64,000 bases of DNA from Bacillota bacterium (GCA_023415575.1 JAEZKF010000027.1:1-64000), one strand, 5' to 3'. Shown: positions 8,829 to 21,508, counted from the stretch's first letter. Translations and numbers: made by a program. Notes: generated from the sequence alone by a model not told the origin.

Positions 8829-8845
8829 CTCTATTTGGAGCTTTC

Positions 8846-9514
8846 TTATTTTTGCTCATACCGCTGGCTGTAGCCGTGCGCTTGCTCTAAAATCATATCC
8901 TTCACCTTCATCAGGCGAATCTGGGTGCTGCGCTCGTTTTCATCCAGCTTCATGGTGATATATTTGATGTTTTCCTGCAGCTGCGGAATCATCACGTGCT
9001 CAAGGGCATTTACCCTTCTGCGCGTCTTTTCTATCTCGGCGGCCATAAGCTGGCAGGCCTTTTCCACCTCGGCAAGGCGAAGCATGGCGGGCAGAACGTC
9101 CGCAAGCGACTTCACCGCGTCGTCTAAATCGCCCGAGGTAAACGCAAAGCCGTAGGAGTAGATGTCGTTTGCGTCCGCCGTGCGGGTCTTTGTAGTAAAC
9201 ACCGGTATATCCACGCTCATGACGTTGCGGGTGCCTGCCTCGATGGTCACCTCCTGCTTGGGGGCAAGAAAGGCGGTGTTCACCATCTCGTCCGGCATCA
9301 AGGCACGCGCGAGCACAAGGTTCTTATTAGCGGCAAGAATACCCGCCTCCACCTCCTCGCGCAGGGTCTTGTTCTCGCGCACGAGGTCGAGAAAGCGGCG
9401 CATGAGCTCGTCGCGCTTATCCTTAAGCAGCTTGTGTCCGCGCACGGCGGTAACAAGCTTGCGCTTTAAGCGGGTAAGCTCCATGCGGGTGGGGTTTACA
9501 TGAGTTGTTGCCAA
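8846..9514 (-). CDS. ntpD: V-type ATPase central stalk subunit D
   Basis: A 222-residue coiled-coil rotor shaft subunit. The N-terminus NPTRMELTRLKRKLVTAVRGHKLLKDKRDEL and the C-terminal RRRVNALEHVMIPQLQENIKYI are hallmarks of subunit D (AtpD/NtpD). It turns inside the A3B3 ring. It starts at TTG, 7 bases after AAGGGGG; the in-frame ATG inside MEL would remove conserved residues. Last gene of the operon. Confidence 0.95.
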   Translation of the reverse strand: MATTHVNPTRMELTRLKRKLVTAVRGHKLLKDKRDELMRRFLDLVRENKTLREEVEAGILAANKNLVLARALMPDEMVNTAFLAPKQEVTIEAGTRNVMSVDIPVFTTKTRTADANDIYSYGFAFTSGDLDDAVKSLADVLPAMLRLAEVEKACQLMAAEIEKTRRRVNALEHVMIPQLQENIKYITMKLDENERSTQIRLMKVKDMILEQAHGYSQRYEQK

Positions 9515-9569
9515 GGAAAAACCCCCTTTCGTAGCTAGGAGTATAAAGATTCATGGGACTTTATGCCCC

Positions 9570-10943
9570 TTATTTCTCCTCGTAGTACATGTCAAGGAAC
9601 TCGTCCTTGATGCGCTTAAGCTCACTGCGCGGCAGGATGCGAAGTAGCTTCCAGCCAATAGCGAGTGTTTCCTCGATGTCGCGGTTGGTGTCGTAGCCTT
9701 GGGAAACATACTCGCGCTCGAATTCATCGGCAAACTTCGCGTACAGCTTGTCGATATCGGTAAGCGCCGCTTCGCCGAGGATAACCATGAGCTCCTTTGC
9801 CTCCTTGCCTCTTGCATAGGCGGCAAACAGCTGGTTCATGGTGTTTGCGTGGTCGGCACGGGTCTTGCCCTCGCCGATACCCTTGTCCTTAAGACGCGAC
9901 AGCGACGGCAGAACGTCAATGGGCGGGGTGATGTTCTTGCGGTAAAGCTCACGGCTCAGGATGATCTGCCCCTCGGTGATGTAGCCCGTAAGGTCAGGGA
10001 TCGGATGGGTCTTGTCGTCCTCGGGCATGGTGAGGATGGGTATCATCGTAATACTGCCGCTCTTGCCCTTGAGTCTTCCCGCGCGCTCATACAAGGATGC
10101 AAGGTCGGTGTACATATAACCCGGGTAGCCGCGGCGGCCCGGAACCTCCTTGCGGGCGGCGGAAACCTCACGCAGGGCATCCGCGTAGTTGGTGATGTCG
10201 GTGAGGATTACAAGAACGTGCATGTTCTTTTCAAACGCAAGATACTCCGCGGCGGTTAAGGCCATACGCGGGGTTGCGATACGCTCAACTGCGGGGTCGT
10301 TTGCAAGGTTGATAAAGAGCACAGCGCGGTCAAGGGCTCCTGTTTCGCGGAAGCTCTCGATAAAGAAGTTTGACTCCTCAAAGGTGATACCCATTGCGGC
10401 AAACACAACCGCAAACGGCTCACTGGTGCCGCGCACCTTTGCCTGACGCGCAATCTGGGCGGCGAGGTTTGCATGCGGCAGACCCGACGCCGAGAAGATG
10501 GGCAGCTTCTGTCCGCGAACAAGGGTATTCAGTCCGTCAATGGCGGATACACCCGTCTGGATAAACTCCTGCGGGTAGTTACGGGCTGCTGGGTTCATGG
10601 GCAGACCGTTGATGTCGCGGCGCTGCTCGGGCAATATCTCTGGCCCGCCGTCGATGGGGCGGCCGAGGCCGTCGAATACGCGGCTGAGCATATCCTCCGA
10701 AACGCCGAGCTCCATGCTGCGGCCAAGGAAACGAACCTTGCTGTTGGAAAGGTTGATACCTGTCGAGGTTTCAAACAGCTGCACCAGGGCATTCGGCCCG
10801 TCGATTTCAAGCACCTTGCAGCGGCGCTTTTCGCCGTTTGCAAGCTCTATTTCACCAAGCTCGTTGTAGTTGACGTTCTCGACGCCGCGAACCAGCATAA
10901 GAGGACCTGCAACCTCTTCTATCGTACGATATTCCTTCGGCAT
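9570..10943 (-). CDS. ntpB: V-type ATPase non-catalytic subunit B
   Basis: A 457-residue regulatory/nucleotide-binding subunit of the V1 head. It aligns with the ATP synthase alpha/beta fold but lacks a P-loop, as expected. Family blocks seen: [39 protein letters not shown] and [31 protein letters not shown]. The start codon overlaps the subunit A stop by one base (TGATG), with AGGAGG 7 bases before it, giving tight A:B coupling. Confidence 0.97.
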   Translation of the reverse strand: MPKEYRTIEEVAGPLMLVRGVENVNYNELGEIELANGEKRRCKVLEIDGPNALVQLFETSTGINLSNSKVRFLGRSMELGVSEDMLSRVFDGLGRPIDGGPEILPEQRRDINGLPMNPAARNYPQEFIQTGVSAIDGLNTLVRGQKLPIFSASGLPHANLAAQIARQAKVRGTSEPFAVVFAAMGITFEESNFFIESFRETGALDRAVLFINLANDPAVERIATPRMALTAAEYLAFEKNMHVLVILTDITNYADALREVSAARKEVPGRRGYPGYMYTDLASLYERAGRLKGKSGSITMIPILTMPEDDKTHPIPDLTGYITEGQIILSRELYRKNITPPIDVLPSLSRLKDKGIGEGKTRADHANTMNQLFAAYARGKEAKELMVILGEAALTDIDKLYAKFADEFEREYVSQGYDTNRDIEETLAIGWKLLRILPRSELKRIKDEFLDMYYEEK

Positions 10944-12715
10944 CAGAATTCCTCCTTCTGCAGAGCAAGCTCTTCGGTCTGGGCGTGCATATCGGCGATG
11001 ATGCTGTCATACTCCGCCTGCAGCTTATCCATGGTCGCATACTTAAAGCGGCCCACGCGCTCATGCACGGGAAGCTTTACAAGCTTATCAATCGAAACAC
11101 CCTTTGCAAGCGCCTGCGAGCTGATTTCGTACATCTCAAGAATCAGCTTCATCATCAGACGCTGCTTTTCAAGCGGGCTGTAGGTGTCCACGTCGTGGAA
11201 GGCGTCCTGATGCAAAAAGTCCTCGCGGATAGAGCGGGCGGTCTCAAGCTTTAAGCGGTCCGGCGGGCTCAGTGCATCCATACCGACGAGCTTTACAATC
11301 TCCTCAAGCTCCGCCTCATCCTGCAGCAGGCGCATCATCGATGCGCGCAGGGCGTTCCAGTCGGGATTGACGTTATCCGTAAACCATTTTGCCATGGTGT
11401 CGACATACAGCGAATAGCTGGTCAGCCAGTTAATAGCCGGGAAGTGTCTGCGGTAGGCAAGCTGGGCATCAAGGCCCCAGAACACCTTTACAATGCGCAG
11501 GGTAGCCTGCGAAACAGGCTCCGAGATATCACCGCCGGGCGGGGATACCGCACCGATAACAGAAAGCGCTCCCTCGCGCTCGTCTGAACCGAGCGTATTG
11601 ACACGACCCGCGCGCTCATAGAACTGGGCAAGGCGGCTGCCCAGGTATGCGGGGTAGCCTTCCTCGCCGGGCATCTCCTCAAGACGACCGGACATCTCAC
11701 GCAGGGCCTCTGCCCAGCGGGAGGTGGAATCCGCCATCAGGGCCACCGAGTAACCCATATCGCGGAAGTATTCTGCAATCGTAATACCGGTGTAGATGGA
11801 CGCCTCGCGCGCCGCAACTGGCATATCCGAGGTATTAGCAATAAGCACCGTGCGCTTCATGAGCGAATGGCCCGTTTTGGGGTCCTTAAGCTCCGGGAAC
11901 TCGTTGAGTACGTCAGTCATCTCGTTGCCGCGCTCGCCGCAGCCGATGTAAACCACGATGTCCGCAGCTGCCCACTTGGCAAGCTGGTGCTGAACAACCG
12001 TTTTTCCGCTGCCGAACGGGCCCGGTACTGCCGCTACACCGCCCTTAGCAATCGGGAACAGTGTATCGATGGTGCGCTGACCGGTTACAAGCGGCATTTC
12101 GGGCGGCAGCTTCTTTTTATACGGACGCCCCGAGCGCACCGGCCACTTCTGCAGCATGGTAATTTCGTGGCGCCTGCCCTTGTTGTCCTCTATAACCGCT
12201 ATTGTTTCGGTGATGGTGAAGTCGCCCGATTCTATCGAGACAATCTGCCCCGAAACGCCGTAGGGCACCATGATGCGGTGCTCGACAATCTCGGTCTCCT
12301 GCACAGAGCCGATGATGTCGCCCGCAGTGACCTCGTCGCCCACCTGCTTTGCGGCAACAAAGGCCCACTTCTTCTCGCGCGAGAGGGCGGGAATCTCCAC
12401 GCCGCGCGTTAGGTTTGTGCCCGTCAGACGCATGATGTCGTCCAGAGGGCGCTGAATGCCGTCAAAGATGCTGCCCATCAGGCCGGGCGCAAGCTCCACG
12501 CTAAGCGGAGCACCCGTCGATTCCACCGGCTCGCCCGGTCCCAGACCGGAGGTTTCCTCATATACCTGAATGGACGCACGGTCGCCGTGTATCTCGATGA
12601 TTTCGCCGATTAGGCGCTGCTTGGAAACGCGCACAACGTCGAACATGTTCGCGTCGCGCATTCCCTCTGCGATAACGAGCGGACCGGCAACCTTTCTGAT
12701 TGTACCTGTGCTCAT
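10943..12715 (-). CDS. ntpA: V-type ATPase catalytic subunit A
   Basis: A 590-residue catalytic subunit. The P-loop GPFGSGKT is at 232-239, the insertion (non-homologous) domain at about 115-185, and the conserved [29 protein letters not shown] block follows. Start: the ATG at 12713-12715 gives [18 protein letters not shown], the usual beginning; the frame extends 10 codons upstream to a TTG without family similarity. With a sodium-type rotor (see ntpK), the complex could either pump ions or make ATP; sequence does not decide direction. Confidence 0.97.
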   Translation of the reverse strand: MSTGTIRKVAGPLVIAEGMRDANMFDVVRVSKQRLIGEIIEIHGDRASIQVYEETSGLGPGEPVESTGAPLSVELAPGLMGSIFDGIQRPLDDIMRLTGTNLTRGVEIPALSREKKWAFVAAKQVGDEVTAGDIIGSVQETEIVEHRIMVPYGVSGQIVSIESGDFTITETIAVIEDNKGRRHEITMLQKWPVRSGRPYKKKLPPEMPLVTGQRTIDTLFPIAKGGVAAVPGPFGSGKTVVQHQLAKWAAADIVVYIGCGERGNEMTDVLNEFPELKDPKTGHSLMKRTVLIANTSDMPVAAREASIYTGITIAEYFRDMGYSVALMADSTSRWAEALREMSGRLEEMPGEEGYPAYLGSRLAQFYERAGRVNTLGSDEREGALSVIGAVSPPGGDISEPVSQATLRIVKVFWGLDAQLAYRRHFPAINWLTSYSLYVDTMAKWFTDNVNPDWNALRASMMRLLQDEAELEEIVKLVGMDALSPPDRLKLETARSIREDFLHQDAFHDVDTYSPLEKQRLMMKLILEMYEISSQALAKGVSIDKLVKLPVHERVGRFKYATMDKLQAEYDSIIADMHAQTEELALQKEEF

Positions 12716-12812
12716 TGTATCCAACCCTTTCCGGCCGCGCCCCAAAGGCGCGAGACCGTGGAATAGTTATTGCAACCGCCCCAAAACTCAGGGACAATGG
12801 AATTTAAATCTT

Positions 12813-13136
12813 TTACTGCTGGGGCCCGAAGATGATATCGGAACCGACCGCCTGCTCTACGCACTTGCGCACGCTCTTAAGACCCGCGCCCGTGTTGCCC
12901 GATACACCGGGTATCAAAATTACTGCGGGCAAGACGTTCTTTGCACACCGGTCAAGCTCGTTTTCCAGTACCCCTGCAAGCGACTCGGTCACATACAGCA
13001 CGGCGTAGTTATCCTCCGAAAGCTTGCGGAAGGTTCTCACCGCCTCGGTGGGGTCATCCACCGCAAATACATCCAGACCAAGGGCGGCAAAGCCGTAGAT
13101 GCTGTCGCGGTCGCCCAGTACGCCTATCCTATACAT
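12813..13136 (-). CDS. ntpF: V-type ATPase subunit F
   Basis: A 107-residue Rossmann-like subunit of the central stalk. YRIGVLGDRDSIYGFAALGLDVFAVDDPTEA is typical of subunit F, which binds the D shaft and the catalytic head. Its start overlaps the end of subunit C by 8 bases. A 97-base gap follows before subunit A with no recognisable feature. Confidence 0.93.
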   Translation of the reverse strand: MYRIGVLGDRDSIYGFAALGLDVFAVDDPTEAVRTFRKLSEDNYAVLYVTESLAGVLENELDRCAKNVLPAVILIPGVSGNTGAGLKSVRKCVEQAVGSDIIFGPQQ

Positions 13137-14112
13137 ACATCTCCCTCAGCCTTTCCCTTACGGACTGCTCCGAAAGTTTATTGATTTTTGCCGAGAGAAT
13201 CATGCGCACCATGCGCAGCTCGTTCTCCCGCGCAAGCAGATAAGCCGCAAGCGGCTCTATCGTAAACGAATGGTATTTCTGCGGGCGGATTAAATCCATC
13301 ACCGCATTGTCGGCATACCGCTCAAACTGGGCAAACGATACCCGCAGCGCCTCGGACGCACCGTCAAAGGAGGTAGATTCTAGGTACTGCAAGAGCGGTT
13401 CAAAGCCTTCTACCGCCGCTTGCGCAAGCGCGTCGGTATCTATGCCCTTACACGGGCACAGGGCCCTTTTGATAAAATCAAGGGTCTTGCCTGTCTTTTG
13501 GCAGCGCGCCGCCGTCTTGATGTTGGCAAGGGCAACGGTAAGATGGGCATACTCGCCAATAAGCCCCTTACCTGCCTTCCTGCCCGCCTTTTCGATTGCC
13601 TCAAGCGCCGCCCGGTCTACCATGATGTCACACAGCTGACCGTCTGCGGTATGGGCAAGGGCAAGGGAAGCTTCCTCTGCTACCGCGCGCATATCCTCGG
13701 GCAGGGCCTCGTAGTTGCGCTCGCGCACAGCATCGTAGATGAGGTCCGGTTTTACCGTGCCGCCCGAGCTGAACACCCCAACGGGGTCTTGGTTGGTATA
13801 CACCAGCTTGATGGCCGCCTTGAGGTTGTGGTAGTCGTTTTGAAGCAAAAACACATCAAACACCGACATGTCCTCTACAAGCTCGCGCAACAGGGCCCAT
13901 GTCTTTTCCCGCTCGGCTTCGAGCAGGTCGTAGGGGGCCTGATTTGCGTCACCCGTACCCCAGCCCTTTTCGGCTAAAAGGCGCACGCAGTCTAAGGCGG
14001 TTTTTGCCGCCATCAATGAGTCGAGCATCTGCGCGTTCAGCAGTGCAAGCTCTTTAGCGCGAATGCGCGCGACCGCATAGGCGTAACCGTTATCGGACAT
14101 ACTTATGACCAT
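13129..14112 (-). CDS. ntpC: V-type ATPase subunit C (V0 socket, AC39/d type)
   Basis: A 327-residue funnel-shaped protein joining the rotor ring to the D/F shaft. YAYAVARIRAKELALLNAQMLDSLMAA and the later NLKAAIKLVYTN and KTAARCQKTGK segments fit the vATP-synt_AC39 family. The ATG at 14110-14112 has only a poorly spaced GGAAAGG before it; the ATG four codons on (14098-14100) is an alternative, so the start is uncertain by 4 residues. It follows a 134-base gap with two hairpins. Confidence 0.92.
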   Translation of the reverse strand: MVISMSDNGYAYAVARIRAKELALLNAQMLDSLMAAKTALDCVRLLAEKGWGTGDANQAPYDLLEAEREKTWALLRELVEDMSVFDVFLLQNDYHNLKAAIKLVYTNQDPVGVFSSGGTVKPDLIYDAVRERNYEALPEDMRAVAEEASLALAHTADGQLCDIMVDRAALEAIEKAGRKAGKGLIGEYAHLTVALANIKTAARCQKTGKTLDFIKRALCPCKGIDTDALAQAAVEGFEPLLQYLESTSFDGASEALRVSFAQFERYADNAVMDLIRPQKYHSFTIEPLAAYLLARENELRMVRMILSAKINKLSEQSVRERLREMYV

Positions 14113-14120
14113 GCCTTTCC

Positions 14121-14215
14121 GGCTTTATTGCAAGGGTGCTCCTCCCCGATAAAGCCTACTCGTATCTGACTCCGGCACCCAAAGCCCCAAACGAACAGGG
14201 CTTATCTCATGCCGG
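14121..14215 (-). other. Two intercistronic stem-loops between ntpE and ntpC
   Basis: In a 134-base gap inside an otherwise tight operon, GGCTTTAT (14121-14128) pairs with ATAAAGCC (14149-14156). CCGGCA (14172-14177) pairs with TGCCGG (14210-14215), with AAGCCC/GGGCTT nested inside. They split the operon into H-I-K-E and C-F-A-B-D halves and could stabilise the first half or trigger processing. The structures are seen; the role is inferred. Confidence 0.55.
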
Positions 14216-14246
14216 CTAAAAACTCAAAAAAGGATAAGTAAAACGC

Positions 14247-14861
14247 CTACTGTGCAAACAGGATTTCCGAGACCTTGTCCTGCAGCGTTTCGCGGGCGGC
14301 ATAGAACAACGCCTCGAACGAGCAGTTAATCTCGATGTCTCCGTCGGCACTCTCATCGCGGTAAACAAGCACAAAGCCGCCGTCAATATCCCGTGGGGTT
14401 TTGTCTAAGGACAGGGCGCCCCCCTTGGTTGCGGCAAGCACCCCAAGCTTGAGGCCGTACCCTACGGGCATGCGGTCAAGGTCATTTTGCGAAAAGCAGA
14501 TCTTGCCCTTCCCGGGCAGGACGTTGGCCTTCACCAGCCGCTCAATCAGGTCAAAGTAATCCCCATCTGGCAGGTCAAGCAGGGCCCGCTTTGCATCCGC
14601 AATGGTTTCGCCGATGAGCTGCTGCTTTTGCGCAAGCAGTGCTTGACGCTTTGCAAGCTGTGCCGCGGACTGTGCATTATTTGTGATATCGTCCGCCTGC
14701 GCCTTCGCGTTCTCCAGCGTCTTTTTCGCTTGCTCCCTTGCCTGAGAGGCAGCTGCGTCCACCGTGGCCTTGGCTTCGGCATTGGCCTGCGCAATCGCCT
14801 CATCCGCCTCGGTGCGGGCTTCATCCTCGATTCGTTTGATTATCTTTTCCAGTCCTGTCAT
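14247..14861 (-). CDS. ntpE: V-type ATPase peripheral stalk subunit E
   Basis: A 204-residue stator subunit: a long charged Ala/Glu/Lys-rich coiled coil (about 1-95) followed by a globular C-terminal domain ending in RETLQDKVSEILF, as in NtpE/AtpE. It pairs with the small H/G-type subunit encoded first in the operon. An upstream in-frame TTG exists two codons earlier, but AGGAG is 9 bases from the ATG at 14859-14861, which I prefer. Confidence 0.92.
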   Translation of the reverse strand: MTGLEKIIKRIEDEARTEADEAIAQANAEAKATVDAAASQAREQAKKTLENAKAQADDITNNAQSAAQLAKRQALLAQKQQLIGETIADAKRALLDLPDGDYFDLIERLVKANVLPGKGKICFSQNDLDRMPVGYGLKLGVLAATKGGALSLDKTPRDIDGGFVLVYRDESADGDIEINCSFEALFYAARETLQDKVSEILFAQ

Positions 14862-14892
14862 TGACAAGCTCTCCTAATTTTTTTAGAGGGGG

Positions 14893-17392
<2,500 letters not shown>

Positions 17393-17452
17393 AAGCTCAG
17401 ACCTCCTTTACTGTGAGAGATGGACAAGGGGATAAATTAACCCCTTAAGGCG

Positions 17453-17761
17453 CTAGACCAACTCCTTAATAATGAAGTTGACTGCCTTGTCCTTGTTTGC
17501 GGCGGCGGTCTGCTTAAGCGCTTCTGCCTCACTCTGCGCCTCGGCAAGTGCCTTTTGCATCATCGCTTCCCCTTCGGCGCGCGCGGCATCGATAAGCCGC
17601 TGGGCCTCGGCCTTTGCTTCGGCGGCAATGCGTTCTGCCTGCGCGGCCGCTTCCTCCTTGGCACGGAGTCTGATGCGTTCACATTCGGCGGTCGCCTCCT
17701 GCTGGATGTTCTGTGCGCGCAGCTCGGCGTCACGCAGTGCGGTAATCGTATCCGGCACCAT
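17453..17761 (-). CDS. V-type ATPase small peripheral stalk subunit (H/G type)
   Basis: A 102-residue, almost wholly coiled-coil protein rich in Ala, Glu and Arg (ERIRLRAKEEAAAQAERIAAEA region). Its position as first gene of the operon, before subunit I, matches the small subunit variously called H or G (NtpF in E. hirae naming) that pairs with subunit E in the stator stalk. Sequence alone would not identify such a low-complexity coil; the location carries the call. The ribosome binding site (GGTGGTGA) is weak. Confidence 0.8.
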   Translation of the reverse strand: MVPDTITALRDAELRAQNIQQEATAECERIRLRAKEEAAAQAERIAAEAKAEAQRLIDAARAEGEAMMQKALAEAQSEAEALKQTAAANKDKAVNFIIKELV

Positions 17762-17856
17762 TTTTAAATATCACCACCATATTTTAAAGAAATATTCCTT
17801 TTGACCTGATTCCGCCCTGTACGGGAGGATGGAACCATAGATGAACAATCAAAACT

Positions 17857-17885
17857 ATTCTACTACAAAATATCGACTTAATCAA
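17857..17885 (-). promoter_or_regulatory. Promoter of the V-ATPase operon
   Basis: -35 TTGATT (17880-17885) and -10 TAGAAT (17857-17862) on the minus strand, spaced 17 bases, about 95 bases before the first gene. The rest of 17762-18067 is AT-rich and shows nothing else I can support. Confidence 0.7.
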
Positions 17886-18067
17886 TCGAATTAACGTAAT
17901 TTTCTCTAAAAAAGTTATGGTTTAATTGTGAAAAATTCAACAATCTATCCAATTGAATTATTGCCTATTTTGTGAAGATATGTCGTCATTTAACCATCCG
18001 CAAAGCCACTTTGGTGTGTATCGGAATAGTTCCCTTTTTTGATTACCCCTCCGGTCTGCCCAGATAC

Positions 18068-18102
18068 AAAAAGGGATACATCCGAGCCGTTCGGATGTAT
18101 CC
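18068..18102 (-). terminator. Terminator of the degV gene
   Basis: A 12-bp stem (18074-18085 with 18091-18102) is followed on the minus strand by a T run. Lies 23 bases past the degV stop. Confidence 0.85.
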
Positions 18103-18124
18103 TCTTGTGTAAGCAAATCGGTGA

Positions 18125-19000
18125 TTATTTTTGGGTTCCAAAGAAGAAGACTGCCATGGTGCCCGGGCCCGAGTGCGACCCGATAACAGGCCCTATCGGC
18201 GTAACCGTGACATCCGCCACGGTGGGGAAACGGTCTCTTATAAGTGATGCAACATACTCGGCATCCTGCTGCGAGTCGCCGTGGCCGACAAAGATGTGCT
18301 GACCGTCCGGGGTTGCGCATAACTCCTGCATATGGTCAACGAGCTTTTCGAGCGACTTTGTTCTGCCGCGCACCTTCTCCATGGGAATAAGACGTCCCTC
18401 GTTATCCACATGCAGCACGGGCTTTACGCCGAGCGCCGTACCTATAATCGCCCCCATTGCGCTGAGACGGCCGCCCCGCTTTAAGTGGTGGAGATCATCC
18501 ACGGTAAACCAGTGGCACAGGTGGTCGCGGTTTTCAATCACCCAGTCGCGCAGGGCATCGATGTCCATCCCCTCCGCCTTCTTCTTGGCAGCGGTATATA
18601 CAAGAAGACCTTCTCCCACACTTGCCGCGCGCGAGTCGACGGCGTAAATCTTTCTGTCGGGGTACTTCTCGGCAAAGTCCTTTGCCGCAAGCTCCGCAGC
18701 GCTGTAGGTACCGCTGAGGGCGGAGGAAAAGGCGATGTACAGGATATCCTTGCCGCTTTGCAGCACAGGCTCCCAATACTCCGAGAAGGTATTATAGGTC
18801 ACCTGCGAGGTTTTTGAGAGGTTGCCTGCGCGTAGTTGCTCATAGAACTCATGAAAGCCGTAGTTGCGCGCATCGGGGTAATGCAGGTAGGACTTACCCC
18901 CCAGCACGAACTCCATAGGCAGAACGGCAATCCCATACTCCTCAACAAGGGCTGCCGGCAGGTCACAGGTGGAATCAGTAAAAATCAAATAATCTCTCAT
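18125..19000 (-). CDS. DegV-family fatty-acid-binding protein
   Basis: A 291-residue two-domain cytoplasmic protein. IFTDSTCDLPAALVEEYGI and later FVLGGKSY, LSKTSQ, and IYAVDSRAASVGEGLLVYTA match the DegV (FakB-like) family, whose members bind a fatty acid and, with FakA, feed acyl-phosphate into lipid synthesis. No FakA kinase gene is nearby. The ATG at 18998-19000, 6 bases after GGGAG, gives the usual start; the frame is open for 10 more codons upstream. Specific lipid ligand unknown. Confidence 0.92.
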   Translation of the reverse strand: MRDYLIFTDSTCDLPAALVEEYGIAVLPMEFVLGGKSYLHYPDARNYGFHEFYEQLRAGNLSKTSQVTYNTFSEYWEPVLQSGKDILYIAFSSALSGTYSAAELAAKDFAEKYPDRKIYAVDSRAASVGEGLLVYTAAKKKAEGMDIDALRDWVIENRDHLCHWFTVDDLHHLKRGGRLSAMGAIIGTALGVKPVLHVDNEGRLIPMEKVRGRTKSLEKLVDHMQELCATPDGQHIFVGHGDSQQDAEYVASLIRDRFPTVADVTVTPIGPVIGSHSGPGTMAVFFFGTQK

Positions 19001-19165
19001 CTCTTGTTCTCCCGTTTTGCAAGATTGCACGTTAATACGTGGACATACAGACCAAATCCATTCGGTAGCAGGGCGGATGCAGGGATGATGTAGTAAGATG
19101 AAGTATTAACGCTGTTTTCATGTCCATCCTCTGGGTAGTTTGTACCAGTAAATCTATTTATTGTA

Positions 19166-19194
19166 ATTATATATGCACATTCTGCCGATTGCAA
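19166..19194 (-). promoter_or_regulatory. Promoter of degV
   Basis: TTGCAA (19189-19194) and TATAAT (19166-19171), 17-base spacing, minus strand. The predicted leader is about 155 bases and includes a small CACGT/ACGTG hairpin at 19031-19044. Confidence 0.65.
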
Positions 19195-19201
19195 GCACAA
19201 T

Positions 19202-19230
19202 AAAACGAGGCGGCTCAATTCGCCGCCCCG
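19202..19230 (-). terminator. Terminator of typA
   Basis: A GC-rich stem (about 19206-19214 with 19221-19230, one mismatch) is followed by a TTTTA run on the minus strand, 22 bases past the typA stop. Confidence 0.8.
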
Positions 19231-19252
19231 TTGCAATTCTGTTTATAAAAAC

Positions 19253-21091
19253 CTATGCCTGCTGGGTCGCGAGCTTCTTGGCGTTCACGGCCTTTGCGCG
19301 CAGGTCGCGGTTTAGGATGCGCTTGCGGATGCGCAGGTTCTTGGGGGTAACCTCCAAAAGCTCATCCTCGGCGATGAACTCAAGCGCCTCCTCAAGGCTT
19401 AAAATGCGCGGCGGAATCAGACGCAGTGCCTCGTCGCTGCCCGATGCGCGCATATTGGTGATGTGCTTTTTCTTGCACACGTTTACCACAACATCCTCGG
19501 CCTTGGGGGATTGTCCTACAATCATTCCCTCGTACACCGGAACGCCCGGGCCTAAGAACAAGGCGCCGCGCTCCTGTGCATTATATAAGCCGTAGGTCAC
19601 CGTCTCGCCCGTCTCAAACGCAATGAGCGAACCGGTCAAGCGGCGGGGAATATCCCCTTTATACGGTGCATAGCAGTCAAACACCGTATTCATGATGCCC
19701 TCACCGCGCGTATCGGTCAAAAACTCGCTGCGGTAGCCGAACAGGCCTCTCGAGGGCACACTGAACTCAACCCGCATTCTGCTTCCGACCGGGTGCATGC
19801 TCAAAAGCTCACCCTTGCGTCTGCCCATCTTCTCCATTACAGCGCCCAGAGATTCCTCCGGCACATCGATAAGCAGGCGCTCCATCGGCTCAAGCAGGGT
19901 GTCGCCTTCCTTTTTATATAGTACCTGCGGCATGCTAACCTGAAACTCGTAGCCCTCGCGACGCATGGTCTCAATTAAGATAGAAAGGTGCATCTCGCCG
20001 CGGCCCGAAACGCGGAAGCTGTCGGCGGAATCGGTCTCTTCCACGTGCAGGGATACATCCTTTAACAGTTCGCGGAAAAGGCGGTCGCGCAGGTGGCGGC
20101 TGGTTACATACTTGCCCTCCTTGCCTGCAAAGGGGCTGTCGTTGACCGAGAAGGTCATCTCCACCGTGGGCTCGCTGATCTTTACAAAGGGCAGGGCCTC
20201 CACCTGATTGGGGTCGCACACCGTATTGCCGATGGAAATGCCCTCGATGCCAGAGAAGCACACAATATCGCCGATGGCGGCCTCCTCCACCGGACGGCGG
20301 GCAAGCCCCTCTATCTGATACAGGGCCACTACCTTGGCACGGTAGGGCTTCTCCCTCTCGTGCCAGTCGCAGACGGTTACCTCCATATTCTCGCGGATGC
20401 GGCCCCGCTCGACACGGCCGATGGCAATACGGCCGACATAATCGTTGTAGTCGATGGATGACACCAGAAGCTGCAAGGGCTCATCAATCTCCCCTTCCGG
20501 GGCGGGAACATAATCGATAATCTTATCAAACAAGGGGGAAAGGTCGGTGCCGGGTACATCGGGGTCAAGGGTTGCCGTGCCCTGACGTCCCGAGCAGTAT
20601 ACCACCGGGCTTTCGAGCTGCTCCTCGGTTGCATCGAGGTCGAGCAGAAGCTCGAGCACCTCGTCGGCAATCTCATGCACCCTTGCGTCGGGGCGGTCAG
20701 TCTTGTTGACCACCACAATCACCTTGTGCCCGAGTGAAAGTGCGCGTTCCAAAACAAAGCGGGTCTGGGGCATCGGGCCTTCAAAGGCATCGACAAGCAG
20801 CAGTACGCCGTTTACCATCTTTAAGATGCGCTCCACCTCGCCGCCGAAATCGGCATGCCCGGGGGTATCGACAATGTTAATCTTGGTGTCTTTCCAGTAC
20901 ACCGAGGTGTTCTTGGCAAGGATGGTGATGCCGCGCTCGCGCTCAAGGTCGCCTGAGTCCATCACGCGCTCGTTTACCACCTGGTTTTCGCGGAAGGCAC
21001 CGCCCTGCTTGAGCATCTCATCCACAAGCGTGGTCTTGCCGTGGTCGACGTGGGCAATAATAGCTACATTTCTAATATCATTTCTAATCAA
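19253..21091 (-). CDS. typA: Ribosome-associated translational GTPase TypA/BipA
   Basis: A 612-residue EF-G-like GTPase that binds ribosomes and helps 50S assembly and stress adaptation. G motifs: AHVDHGKTT (G1), ERGITILAKN (G2), DTPGHADFGGE (G3), NKTDRPDA (G4). The C-terminal BipA domain contains RGLFGYRSEFLTDTRGEGI. The start codon is TTG at 21089-21091, with AAGGAG 9 bases before it; the first in-frame ATG is far inside. A TATAAT box is at 21154-21159 but its -35 is poor. The region 21160-21435 has no gene. Confidence 0.97.
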   Translation of the reverse strand: MIRNDIRNVAIIAHVDHGKTTLVDEMLKQGGAFRENQVVNERVMDSGDLERERGITILAKNTSVYWKDTKINIVDTPGHADFGGEVERILKMVNGVLLLVDAFEGPMPQTRFVLERALSLGHKVIVVVNKTDRPDARVHEIADEVLELLLDLDATEEQLESPVVYCSGRQGTATLDPDVPGTDLSPLFDKIIDYVPAPEGEIDEPLQLLVSSIDYNDYVGRIAIGRVERGRIRENMEVTVCDWHEREKPYRAKVVALYQIEGLARRPVEEAAIGDIVCFSGIEGISIGNTVCDPNQVEALPFVKISEPTVEMTFSVNDSPFAGKEGKYVTSRHLRDRLFRELLKDVSLHVEETDSADSFRVSGRGEMHLSILIETMRREGYEFQVSMPQVLYKKEGDTLLEPMERLLIDVPEESLGAVMEKMGRRKGELLSMHPVGSRMRVEFSVPSRGLFGYRSEFLTDTRGEGIMNTVFDCYAPYKGDIPRRLTGSLIAFETGETVTYGLYNAQERGALFLGPGVPVYEGMIVGQSPKAEDVVVNVCKKKHITNMRASGSDEALRLIPPRILSLEEALEFIAEDELLEVTPKNLRIRKRILNRDLRAKAVNAKKLATQQA

Positions 21092-21435
21092 ACGAATTTA
21101 CTCCTTCTATGCTTTGCGCACCCGCGCACCTATCAAAAAAATCACACCCTACTATTATAACGCCGTGTATTGATGATTTCCACAACACGTTTTGCTAAAC
21201 AATGCACCATGCCGCCGCTTCTTTTTGCTGTTTTTAACAAAAACGGTGCGATAGTTAAAAGTTGCTACTTCTTTTGGGATGATCTTCCGCAAATGCTTGA
21301 CCTGACACGGTTTGTCCCAATTTGCATTTTGCGGGCAAAAATGAAATCACTTGCAAGAAACAGAGCGAGAACGTGCAAATTGGCGAGAAAATAAGAGAAA
21401 AGTATATAATAAATTAAATTTCCGGCAAATGTGTA

Positions 21436-21464
21436 TTGACACCGCATTTTCGGCACGATATAAT
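21436..21464 (+). promoter_or_regulatory. Consensus promoter of rplM-rpsI
   Basis: TTGACA (21436-21441), 17 bases, TATAAT (21459-21464): both hexamers are perfect vegetative sigma consensus, as expected for ribosomal protein genes. Confidence 0.9.
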
Positions 21465-21471
21465 AGGGACT

Positions 21472-21508
21472 GCCGGTTTTGCACAGGTGTTTTGCGCCTG
21501 TTTGCGGC
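21472..21508 (+). promoter_or_regulatory. Leader hairpin of rplM, candidate ribosomal-protein autoregulatory leader
   Basis: Starting at the predicted transcript start, GCCG (21472-21475) pairs with CGGC (21505-21508) and ACAGG (21483-21487) pairs with CCTGT (21497-21501). The leader is about 97 bases. Firmicute rplM genes often carry an L13 leader bound by the protein itself; whether this belongs to that class needs a covariance model. Confidence 0.45.
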
